Part shown: positions 10,649 through 20,321 of the stretch, in pieces
Numbering within the stretch: position 1 is the first letter of the stretch
Layout: the number at the start of each line of letters is the position of its first letter
Origin: Lindgomyces ingoldianus
Lineage: Eukaryota; Ascomycota; Dothideomycetes; Pleosporales; Lindgomycetaceae
Reading direction: 5' to 3'
NCBI RefSeq assembly: GCF_010093535.1
Contig: NW_022985163.1
Span: forward strand, 186,603 to 250,602
Length of the DNA stretch: 64,000 nt
The notes under the pieces: generated by a model
Database searches by the model: none
What the model was told of the DNA's origin: nothing
The model's input: only the letters and a program-made list of their open reading frames with translations
Program-made: the position numbers and the translations under genes

Positions 10649-12873
10649 TGTAATGATTTTTATTTTATTTTAAGTTACTTAAAACTTAATGTACTTTATA
10701 GGCAAGTTGCTTACACACCTAAGTTGCTTACTTTTGCTAAGACCCTACTACACTACTCTTTTTACACTAATGCATTTCTAATAACACTACTTAAATGTGT
10801 TAAAAAACATTAAATGCAGCTTACACTTTAAGCTTTTAAATAAAATATAATACTTTTTAAGCAACATGCTACAGCTATTTATAAAGTCTTTTAAAAAATA
10901 ATAAGTAACTAACACACTAAATAACTTTTCTAAGCTAATTATATAGCTAACTTATAAAAGCTAGATAATAGCAAGAAGCAGGTAATTATTTAGTATATAC
11001 TTAAGCTAAATGCGTAAGAATTTCCCCTCTAGCTAGTAGCTATAGCTAATATAGCAAATTCTTTACACGCTAAGTATAATATAGGCTATATTAGCATAAA
11101 CTAGCTTAATATGTTTATTAAGTATTACTTAAAGCTTAAAGTAAAGTTTAAGTGTAAGTATAACTATAAAAAAGCTTTTTATAAAAATTTTATAGTAATT
11201 TAAAGCTAGTTTAACTTTATAAAGAATATTAAAGCTAAGTATAGCATTTAAAATAACAACACATATAACTTTAATAAAATAAGGTTTATAATAAGCTAGA
11301 TATCTACTAAAGTAGTTATTATAAGTTTAAAGAAATAAGAACAGCTAAAAGCAGTCTAGCTAGGTAACTAGAAGTAGACAACAGCTATCTAGAGCATTAA
11401 TGCTAAAAAGTAAGCTATTTTACTTTTTATTATTTTTTAGAGTAGTAACTACTTTTTAAACTAGTATAAAAAAATTTTACTTTAGAATTAAGTTATTATA
11501 ATTTTTAAGCATAGCTAGACTACTAATTAGCTTAGTCTAGACTAGTTAAAGCACTTTAATGTGCATATAAAAAAGTGTACTATTAGTAGCTACTATCTAC
11601 TAGTTATTAATAGCTATAAAAGCTATAACTTACTTTATTTTTAGTAATACTATAAAGATAATAAGATTATTACTATTTATATACTTTTTTACTTATTACA
11701 CTTTTTATAGCTACTTAATGTAGGTTATTTTACTTCTTTAAAAAAAGTGTATAAGTGCTAAGCTAAAAACCTTATACACAACTAAATTACTTATATTATA
11801 AAAATAAAGTTTTTACTATGCTTTAAAGTAGCTTATAATGCTATAATTACTTTTAGTAATATTTAAAAAAAGTTCTAAGGCGCTAGATTAGTTCTTTTTA
11901 ACCTATAATAAGTTATAATAGGCCTTAATATAAAGTTGCGCACTTTATTACTACTACTACTTATATATAATAAGCCTTAGTAGTTATAAACCCTAAGTAA
12001 TACTTTAGAACTTAGGTTATAATTAATGCTTATAAAGATAAAAATTTAATAGTATATAAATAGTTTACTAACTTCTATAGTTAAAGTGTTTAAAAAGGTC
12101 TTAAAAAGGGTAGTAATAATTACATATAAGCTAGTATTAGTGTAATAAAAAATTACTAAGCTTTAAGCAGCTAATAAGGCTACTACATAATATAAATTAT
12201 ATAAAAGAAAGTAGATTAAGGCAGAAAAAACCTTAATAATTTAAAAAAGCTTATACTTAATAGCTCTAAAGGAGTTTAAAGTGTGTAGTAATAGAAAAAA
12301 GGCAAAGAAGTAGGTGTAAGCTAAAGTAGGTAAGCTATTCTAAAGGCGCTATAGACAGTGTAATTAGACTAGGCATAACATATAAATGTGTAAGCAAGAA
12401 GTAGAAGTAGTATCTAAATAATATTTTAAGCTGTACTGTACTATATAGTGCTAGAGCAGGTTGTTATAGGCTATAATAGAGTTTGTTAGGGTGGAGTCTT
12501 AGCAAAAGTAAGCGACTTAGGTGTGTAAGCAACTCGCCTATGAAGTACGTTATCTAAAAAGTTTTTATATTAGCTTTAACTCTAACTTAATTTTTATAAA
12601 TTATTAGGTTACCTAGAACCTCTAGAAGGCTCTTATATTAGCTCTAACCTTAACCTAGCCCTAACTCTGCCCTGCCCTCTGCTGTACCCCTATTCCCTTA
12701 TGTATTTAGTTGCACCTTGCTCTGTAGCTAGCTTAGTAGTTTTCTAATATCCTTTTATACAAGGCCTATAGGTGTTAATAGCATTCCTAGGTTTAGAGTC
12801 CCCACGCACTCCCATATGCCTCTAAGTAGATTCCCACCGCATTCGGACCCATTGTCTTGCCTGCGCTGTTACA
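10649..12873 (+). repeat. Second 361 bp LTR, split by a Fot1-type transposon
   Basis: The LTR begins TGTAATGATT at 10649, runs to 10688, and resumes at 12553 to end TGTTACA at 12873. Joining the parts restores an alignment to 147-507 across the insertion point, which is the TA in the ..CCTATCCGAAG.. part of the other copy. Both LTRs carry the extra 70 bp unit. The last 100 bp (12780-12873) are nearly free of RIP; the first part is heavily mutated. Confidence 0.85.
10689..12550 (+). mobile_element. Fot1/pogo-type transposon, full length (1862 bp)
   Basis: It is flanked by the TA duplication 10687-10688 and 12551-12552. The inverted ends are about 58 bp (ACGTACTT..AGGCRAGTTGCTTACAC). The body reads as a pogo/Fot1 transposase on the plus strand: an NSLLA..-like CENP-B segment near 11040, then a YNF-D-E-TGF equivalent near 11255-11290 with D and E codons turned into N and K by G-to-A changes, then W..I..INA near 11390. 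RIP leaves no open frame. Each end contains the motif AAGTTGCTTAC twice in tandem. Confidence 0.85.
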
Positions 12874-13589
12874 CTAAGCAGCCTTGTCTTTTTTTATCTG
12901 CGCTATCTAATTTAGCACACACTGCTTTTTAGCCTGCTTTTATAGCTTTCTAATTAATAAGCCTTTATTTAATAATAATAATAAGTCCTACTGCTTTTTT
13001 TTTCTTAGTAACTATAGAAATTAAACCTAAGCTAATTCCTGCGTAGCTTTAACACCTTAATTACATCTAGATAAGAGAGTATAGCTAAGGACTTACTATT
13101 AATAATTAAGTATAACTACTACTTAGCGTTTATAAGTTTAATCTTATAGTAGCTACTGTTTAGATAGATATAACACTATCTTCTAAAGTTCTTATAACTA
13201 GCTACGCTGCATTGCTACATTTTATAGATTACTAACTAATAATCTAGCTTAGATTTAATAACAGCAACATAATTAATTACCTAAGCTTTACATAAAAGCT
13301 TCTACGTACACCTTTTACCTATTATTAAGGTATTATTCTTTAGTAGCAGTAAGGATAGCTTATTTACTAATGTGTTACATATAAACGCCTTTTTTAACAC
13401 ATTAACTTATAAAGAGATCTCTACTTAAAACTTAACACATGTAGCACCTTTATAACACTTAAAATAGAGATTAACAGTGTTAAATAGGCAAGTCTCTTTT
13501 ATAAAGCTAAAATTAGTAAGTAGAAGCTACTAGAAAGTTGCACCTCTTCTGTTACACTTAAACTAAATAACATAACTCTACTAGGTATA
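12874..13589. other. RIPed AT-rich spacer between an LTR and a Fot1 copy
   Basis: No domain recognised in either strand. It may be a 5' part of the hAT relic that resumes downstream, split by the Fot1 copies, but I cannot show this. Confidence 0.3.
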
Positions 13590-14705
13590 ACGTACCTAAC
13601 AGGTTGGCCGGCTACTTTTGCTAAGCCCCCACTAAACTCTACCTATCTACATAATGCCTTAACAACAACACTAGATTAAATCTTCTAAAGAATGTTAAAT
13701 ACAGCTTACTTTTTAAGCTTTTAAATAAAACTTAAAACTCTTCTTATAACACACTACAGCTATCTATAATGTCTCTTACATAACACTAAGTAATTAACAC
13801 GCTAGACAGCCTTTATAAGCAGAATGCTAGCTTAAATTAAGGAATCTAACTAAGCTTAAGAAAAAAAGTAGTTATTAAGTACATACTTAAGCTTATTACA
13901 CACAGATTTCTCTTTAAGCTTACAGCTATAGCTAATATAGCTAATTTCTTGCCTATAGAGCGTAATCTAGGCTAGGTTAGCTTAAACTAGCCTAGTATAT
14001 AAGTTAAGCACTGCCTTAAGTTTACAATAAAGTTTAATTATAAGTATAATTATAAAAAAGTGCTTTATAAAAATTTAAAGGTTATCTAGAGCTAGTTTTG
14101 CCTAGTAGCTAACATAAAAGCTAAGTATAGTATTTAAGATAAAGATATGTATAACTTTAATAAGTTAAGCTTTATAATAGGCTAGATATTAACTAGAGCA
14201 GTTATTACAGCTTTAGAAAAATAAAGATAGCTAAAGGTAATATAGCAAAGTAATAAAAAGTAAACAATAGTTATTTAAGGCATTAATATAATAAAGTAGG
14301 CTATAAAATTATAGAGCTTTAAGTAGTAAATAAAGCTACTATATAACATAAATTATATAAAAGAAAGTAAATTTAAGTAGAAAAAACTTTAATAGTTAAA
14401 AATAAAGCTTGTTTAACTACTTTAAAAGAGTTTAAAGCGTGTAGTAATAAGAAAAAGCTAAAGACATAGGTGCGCACTAAAAAAGGTAAGCTAAGTTAAA
14501 GGTAATATAAGCAGTATAATTAGACTAGGCATAACTTATGTATGTGTAAGCAAGTAGCAGAAGTAGACTTTAAATAATATCTTATGTTATATTACTTTAT
14601 ACAGGGCTAAAGTGGGCTGTTTTGCAAGAGAATAGGGTGGTTTTAGTAGGGGCTTAGCAAAAGTGGCCGGCCAACCCGTGTGGCCGGCCAACCCGTTAGG
14701 TACGT
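13590..14705 (+). mobile_element. Fot1-type deletion derivative with GGCCGGCC ends (1116 bp)
   Basis: TA duplications lie at 13588-13589 and 14706-14707. The ends start ACGTACCTAAC and contain GGTTGGCCGGC, different from the AAGTTGCTTAC ends of the 1862 bp copy. The bodies align: the N-terminal transposase region and the YNF..GF equivalent (near 14140-14175) are present. The catalytic middle and C-terminal part between the INA-like motif and the tail are missing, so it is non-autonomous as well as RIPed. The right end holds a tandem duplication of a 17 bp unit (TGGCCGGCCAACCCGTG), while the left end has one unit. Confidence 0.8.
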
Positions 14706-15385
14706 TACTCTTATTTGTTAATTATAAACACTAGATTATTAATTAATGCTATTACCCTATTTTTTATTAATAATAAGAGAAGAAAGTACTGCTTAGTGCT
14801 CTCTACATTTTTAGGTCTTCTTATAGTGTTAACATAAAGCAAATATTATATATTAATCTTATACTATAGCTGCTTAGGCTTAACAGGTAATAAAGCTTAA
14901 GCAGGTGGCAGAGCAGGTGGCAGAGCAAGTAGCAGAGCAGGTGGTAAAAATATTAGTAATTTAATAATAATAAAAGCTAGAAGTAAGAGATAAGCTTTTT
15001 TAAAGAAAACTAACTTTTCTAAACACTCTTTAGCAGCAGTAGCTTACTTATAAGCCTTAAGATAAGCCTTCTGCGCCTTCTGCGCCTTCTGCGCCTTCTT
15101 TAGTACCTAGATAGGTGCTTTTAAAGGTGCTTTGCTACAGCTGTTTAAACACGTAGATTTAGCTAGAGGCGCGTCTACAAAGCTTATCTGCAAAACACTA
15201 AAAGTTAGCTTTATTATTACTAAATTAGGCAATTTTAATAGCCTTACTTTAATAGCAAGATTAAGCCTAAATTACATGTAATAGACAACTATTATAGGCT
15301 AGTCTAACTAAGCTAGTAATTTAGGTAGGGAATCTAACAAAGCGAGAATGCCAAGACATTTCACCAATTACCTGCCCTAACAGAT
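14706..15385. other. Fragment between two Fot1 copies with short coding-type tandem repeats
   Basis: Contains a 15-12 bp tandem array at about 14896-14943 (GCAGGTGGCAGA-type units, which would encode Gln-Val-Ala-Glu repeats) and a 9 bp array at 15067-15100 (TTCTGCGCC, about four units). The last 48 bp (15338-15385) are free of RIP and match nothing else in the window. No protein family recognised. Confidence 0.5.
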
Positions 15386-16183
15386 ATAAGTGCTAAGCTA
15401 AAAACCTTATGTGTAACTAAATTACTTATATTATAAAAATAAAGTTTTTACTATACTTTAAAGCAGCCTATAATACTATAATTACTTTTAGTAATATTTA
15501 AAAAAAGTGTTAAAGTGCTAGATTAGTTTTTTTTAACTTATAATAAGTTATAATAAGCTTTAATGTAAAGTTACACACTCTATTACTACTACTACTTATA
15601 TATAATAAGCTCTAGTAGTTATAAACCTTAAGTAATACTTTAAAACTTAAGTTATAATTAATACTTATAAAAATAAAAATTTAAAAGCATATAAATAGTT
15701 TACTAACTTTTATAGTTAAAGCGTTTAAGAAAGTTTTAAAAAAGTAGTAATAATTATATATAAGCTAGTATTAGTGTAATAAAAAATTACTAAGCTTTAA
15801 GCAGCTAATAAAGCTACTACATAATATAAATTACATAAAAAAAGTAAATTAAAGTAAAAAAAACCTTAATAATTTAAAAAAGCTTACACTTAATAGCTTT
15901 AAAGAAGTTTAAAGTGTGTAGTAATAAAAGAAAAGTAAAAAGGTAAGTATAAGCTAAAGTAAGTAAGCTATTTTAAAGGCGCTATAGATAGTGTAATTAG
16001 ACTAGGCATAACACGCAAATATGTAAGTAAGAAGTAAAAGTAGTATCTAAATAATATTCTAGGCTATACTGTACTATATAGTGCTAGAGCAGGTTGTTAT
16101 AGGCTATAATAGAGTTTATTAGGGTAGGGTCTTAGCAAAAGTAAGCAACTTAGGTGTGTAAGCAACTTGCCTGTAAAGTACGT
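15386..16183 (+). mobile_element. Fot1-type transposon, 3' half only
   Basis: Matches 11751-12550 of the full-length copy, starting at ATAAGTGCTAAGC and ending in the intact right terminal repeat ..CCTGTAAAGTACGT, with TA at 16184-16185. The left half and left terminal repeat are missing; the junction is abrupt next to the non-RIPed 48 bp filler. RIPed, no open frame. Confidence 0.8.
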
Positions 16184-16750
16184 TATAAAGTACTAAAAAA
16201 TCTTATAGCCTTTTAAAGAGGCTACTACCTATATAAAGAGCAGAGGCGTAGCTAGCACGTTAGGCGCTATCTAGAAGGTGCTCTCTACGCTTAATTAGCT
16301 TACAACTACCCTTAATAAAATGCTCTTTTAGTATAATAATATTAACTTTAATAATGTTAACACTTTAAAGAACTGTATTTAAGCTACTTATAACATAGCT
16401 TATATTAAGATTATTAATTATATACATAAGTTAAAGAACACTTTAGCTTATTACACTACCTACTATCTCTACCTATGTATAAAAAGTTACATAGATAAAG
16501 TGTAAGCAGTGCCTCTTAATTATAATAAAAAGCTTTACAAAAGACTTTATATATATAAAGGCTAGCTAAATAACTACCACCTTAGCTTTTAACACTTATA
16601 AGTAGAGTTTAAAGACGCTGCCTCTTCTATTAGTACTTTAAAGCCTTTGCTAAAGAAGGCACATACAGGGCTAGCTAGAAGCTAGTTAGATTTTATAAGA
16701 GCTACTTTATAAGGTAACAGCACCTACTTAACTTATTACTATAATAAGTG

Positions 16751-17171
16751 TTGCGTTTGCTAAAAGGTTAACCTCCTAGCTAGCACAGCAGAAGGATATA
16801 TATAGACGGATAGCTGTATGCGACACACCCCCTAGCTTAAACTGTAGAACAAGAGAGGTAAAACATAGTAAAATAACTTTAATACACTCTCCTAGCCTAA
16901 GCAACAAAACTTAGAGACAGATCTAGTAAGGTAGCCTCTGTAATAGACGCACTGCCTAAATGCTTTTTGCTAAGTGTAGGAATTAAACACATAGTGTTTA
17001 AAGATAATGCAATCCTATGTAGAGTAAAGAGCAGAGATGCGAAGGTTTTTTATGCGCTAACTATCTACACTACGCTGCAAACTAGGCTTATAACTGTTGC
17101 GTTTGCTAAAAGGTTAACCTTCTAGCTAGCACAGCAGAAGGATATATATAGACAGATAGCTGTATGCAACA
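16751..17171 (+). repeat. Direct repeat of about 75 bp inside the hAT relic
   Basis: The segment beginning GTTGCGTTTGCTAAAAGG and ending ..GATAGCTGTATGC occurs at about 16751-16825 and again at 17095-17170 with only three or four differences, 345 bp apart. The two copies are far more alike than RIP would allow for an old duplication in this block. Confidence 0.8.
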
Positions 17172-17539
17172 ATAAGTTTAAGCGCTAAATAATTAAGTTA
17201 CTTATACTAAAAAAGTCCCTGTTTGTGTGTAACCTAATTCTATACTAAATAAAAAAGGCTAATAAGTACTTTATCTTATTATGCTTTACTTTTATAATTT
17301 TTAGCATCTCTATAGCAGCTACTAATTGTAAGAGAACCTTCTCTAAGCTAGGTAATTTACTAGAGACAAGGTGTCTCTGCATAAAGGTAGACCTTCTCTC
17401 TGCTCTATAAAGCCTACGTAGTTAGAAGCGCCTTAGCTTAAAGCCTACAAAGTTAATAAAAAGTCTATGTAGTAATGCTATCTCTCCTAAAGACCTAGAG
17501 ACTATCTATAAGATATACAGTAGTTAATTACTATGTAAT

Positions 17540-17660
17540 CTATTAATTAAGTTAATTAAGTTAAGCCTTATTTGTGCTATTAAGTTAATTAAGTTAATTA
17601 AAACATGCTAGATCTGTTAATTAATTAAGCAATTCACCCTAACTTAATTAACTTAATTGT
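17540..17660. repeat. TTAATTAAG palindromic repeat at the AT/GC boundary
   Basis: Repeated GTTAATTAA and TTAATTAAC units in both orientations (about 17544-17600 and 17619-17655) can fold on themselves. Base composition switches to normal GC immediately after, at about 17661. Confidence 0.6.
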
Positions 17661-18097
17661 TGCCAACTCTGCAAGCTACTCCCGCTGGCGGAAACAGGGC
17701 ACCTCAATCTCAGTCATCTCGACCTTCACTTCGCAAAATTCTCACTGATCTACACTCTGGCCCTCTTGAGCCTAGAAAACCACCACCAGGGCTCGATAGC
17801 TATGGGCGATAGCACCAGCAGCAAAGCCAAAGCTAATCAGCCATCAGAGCGGGGGACCGCGAAGACGTGAGTAGATTCGACTTGCTCAAATCCCTTCCCC
17901 ATTCTCGAGTATATGAAAGGGAAGAAATAAAAAAAAAAGTCACCAAGTGGCTAAATCATGACCGGAAGGAAGCATACTGGATACTGAGGCATGTAAAGGT
18001 GCTACTTCTTCCTAGCCCCACAGAACCACCACCTCTAGTTCACAAATCTGCCGTGATCTTTTATTTATTATTTCTTTATAATATATCAGTTCCACTC
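17661..18097. other. Intergenic stretch; possible gene fragment
   Basis: GC-normal sequence downstream of the minus-strand gene at 18098. A plus-strand ATG at 17802 opens 22 codons that run to a GTGAGT donor-like site at 17867. The same GTG continues as an 80-codon open frame with a basic, helical N-terminal half (SRFDLLKSLPHS.., KKKVTKWLNHDRKEAYW). No family recognised. It could be a truncated gene end against the transposon block or chance. Confidence 0.25.
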
Positions 18098-18829
18098 TTA
18101 TACTATTAGAGTACTGCTCACGCATTTTTCTGGATCATACACTCCCCCATCAATGTCACGGAACAGGCAATGGGCGGAGCAAGCGAGCTTTGGGTCAACC
18201 CAAGAAAACTTCAAGCGCTGTGTCAAAACACCATTCGTCCCGAAATCTGCTGCAGATCCGCTAAAAGTTGTCTGCAAATTGACTTTAGCGTCTTTGACGA
18301 ACATTCCATCCCAACCAATGCACTCTGAGGGAGTTGCGTGGCTGGTGTTTCGTGCGATTGCAGTAGACACGCTGGATGAGAGTGTGATAGGCGTGAAACG
18401 TGTCTTTGGAAATGTCAGTCATTGGTTGGATGGACGGTTGTGTGCCTGAGTGAATGGATCACTTACCGGTCCAAAATCTCTATCCCAAGCGAGTAAGGCC
18501 TCGATCTTTCCTTCTCCGTTCCCTTGGAATTTGCCTTGATACTCGATTTCTTGCACGGTGATTGAATAGTTGCTATCCTCAAACTCGAATAGGATTCGCG
18601 TATAGCATTTGACCTCGGTTTGAGACCAAAGGGCTTTTTGCGATCCGGCCGCCGTGTATGTGACCTGGAGAGAGGTTACATCGGGAGCTAGTGAGGCTTT
18701 CACATCGAATGGGCAGTGCTCAACGCGGGGTGATTTTGTTATGGTGCCACTAGAAGGAGTGAGTTTTTGGGCAAGAAGATCGCCGAAGAAGAGCGTAATG
18801 AGAGCCACGGACAAGAGGGGGAACCACAT
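18098..18829 (-). CDS. Small secreted protein, DUF4360-like (two exons)
   Basis: The CDS is the complement of 18467-18829 joined to 18098-18403, giving 222 aa. The 63 nt intron has GTAAGT at 18466, a CTGAC branch site and a phase-0 AG. Splicing in frame joins DFGP to TRFTPI. Residues 1-20 form a signal peptide (MWFPLLSVALITLFFGDLLA). The mature protein has six cysteines and two blocks: residues about 36-105 with CPFDVKASL.., the KCYTRILFEFED block and the Y-Q-G-K segment, which resemble the C..L.F....Y.....Y.G pattern of fungal DUF4360 proteins; and a C-terminal block with SECIGWDG and FSGSAADFG. The family assignment is by eye and weak; secretion is much surer. No catalytic motif seen. Effector-like position 430 bp from the RIP block, but it is larger than most effectors. 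Confidence 0.75.
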
Positions 18830-19259
18830 CTTAGACGAGCTGGAAAATGAAAAGAAGGGTTGCGGCCAGTGTCAGTCGCGATAAAAATGCATATCCTCCG
18901 AATCGCACGTGTATTACGAGACTTGAGGGGAGCACACACTAGCTGATACGTTCGCTCTGTGCTTGAAGTCTGCCTTACCATTGCCTATATTCTTACCCAG
19001 GCCCGAGGATCGCACGTGAGTATTCAAGTGCATGAAGTCGTTCAATCTAGAGGGGGATTAGATAGGGTCGCTTCGTGACCCTTTCTAAACTCGGGAACCT
19101 ATCCGAAATATTAAATTAAGCTAAGTCGTCGACATACCAGACCCCAAGCTTTCTGGGTGCAACGCACAGGATAATTTCGGATAAGGATTACGATCTGCAA
19201 CTAGTCCTGCACATAGATGATGAAAGGCTGTTTCTCTTCGATAACGCTTCCAATATCAT
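18830..19259. other. Intergenic region between two secreted-protein genes
   Basis: Holds the 5' region of the minus-strand secreted protein gene and the 3' region of the AA9 gene. No gene seen; open frames here are not supported by splice or family signals. Confidence 0.5.
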
Positions 19260-20321
19260 CTACCCACTCCAGACCGAAGGTCCCGGAGCAACATAGCCTG
19301 TTAAATTCCACGCCTTTATTGCCCCAATGTGATACGGTACCCAAAGAGCTAAGATTCACGTTAGTATACACGAAAGTGCGAGGTCTGATTACATACCGTG
19401 ATCGAAGACATCATAAGCGCCTGGGAACTTCACCAGTGGTCCTGGATTACCTAGAAATGAGATCAGCACCCAGTTGCTGAAGAGGACAAGAAGGACCCAC
19501 CTCCTCCAGGGCCTTTAACGTCGATCTGAGCACATGAGACATAAAACTGAGTATCGTTGAATTTGGAGCTGAAAGAGAAGATATGTTCAACCCGCATTAG
19601 GTACTTTCCAGGTGGCGTTGTTTTTGGGATCGTAAAATTCATCTTGTGCAATATTAGCATTCTATGCAACCGAGAGACATCACCGGCGTACTGAGGGTTT
19701 GGATATCAGAGCCCAGCGTGTATCATTGAACGCCCCAACAGATCCGATCTTGAACCAGTCCCCATCTCCGGTATAGGCATCTAGTTCCGCGGGGGACTTC
19801 GAGAGGTATGCTTGCCCGGGGCCTTCGTGGCTGATGAGAGTATCTTCCTTCATCTCATTAGATTCAAACAGGGATAAAGAATGGAGAGGTGAACCTCAAC
19901 GCCCGTGTACTCGTTTCGAATTGTAGAAAAGAAAGCGAGCTCGTCGCCGGCGTTGACCGCTAAGGTCTCAGTTCCAGGACCATGCGCCGCCGCACCACGC
20001 CCGCAACGGATGTTTGGATCGTACATGTCGTAGTAAGGTACAAAGTTACCATGATAACCGTTGATTTCAGAGTATGCATAGCCGTCTGTAAGATTCCTGC
20101 GGGTTTGAGAATTAAAATCATTTAGATGTCAAGAAGACCTGGCCTTCTTACCTTATGTATTGCCATACATGGCTCACGGGCCCACCATTGAGCGAAAGCT
20201 TTGCGAAGACATCTGGGAGTGGCAATTAGTAGGGCTCTGCTAGGGCGGAATTCTGAAACTTACAATGTGCGGCAGCACCGTGTAACCCGCCTAGGAGACT
20301 TAGAAGGGAAATAATTTTCAT
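19260..20321 (-). CDS. AA9 lytic polysaccharide monooxygenase (seven exons)
   Basis: Exons on the complement: 20264-20321, 20152-20212, 19901-20096, about 19692-19847, 19501-19642, 19397-19450 and 19260-19348. Introns are 48-55 nt; the start of exon 4 could also be 19853. About 251 aa. Signal peptide 1-18 ends AAA, leaving His19 as the N-terminal copper ligand (HYVFAKLSLNG). The second ligand is His112 in SHEGPGQAYLSK; the axial Tyr191 and Gln189 are in QFYVSCAQI; Cys71 and Cys194 are placed for the conserved disulfide. FTIPK..PPGKYLMRVE and the terminal YVAPGPSVW are AA9 hallmarks. Family role: copper-dependent oxidative cleavage of cellulose or related glucans outside the cell. There is no CBM1 or linker. 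The His normally found in the LHSA segment is Phe181 here, an unusual second-sphere change. Intron 3 borders are the least certain. Confidence 0.93.

Larger units (their letters stand above)
16186..17660 (+). mobile_element. hAT-family transposase relic
   Basis: At about 17296-17450 the plus strand reads as the hAT C-terminal dimerisation region: S-I-A-A-T-N-C-K-R-T-F-S-K-L then LLETRCL, the counterpart of the PA.S..CERTFS..  ..L.. .R signature, followed by LLSAL and the W-K-R region with TAG for TGG. Upstream sequence is too RIPed to name domains. The terminal 150 bp is an AT-rich palindromic stretch. This is the last repeat before the gene island. Confidence 0.7.

Noticed and set aside
17619..17655. 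CACCCTAAC resembling a telomere unit at the island border
   Set aside because: One isolated CCCTAA, no TTAGGG array; part of the AT-rich palindromic stretch.
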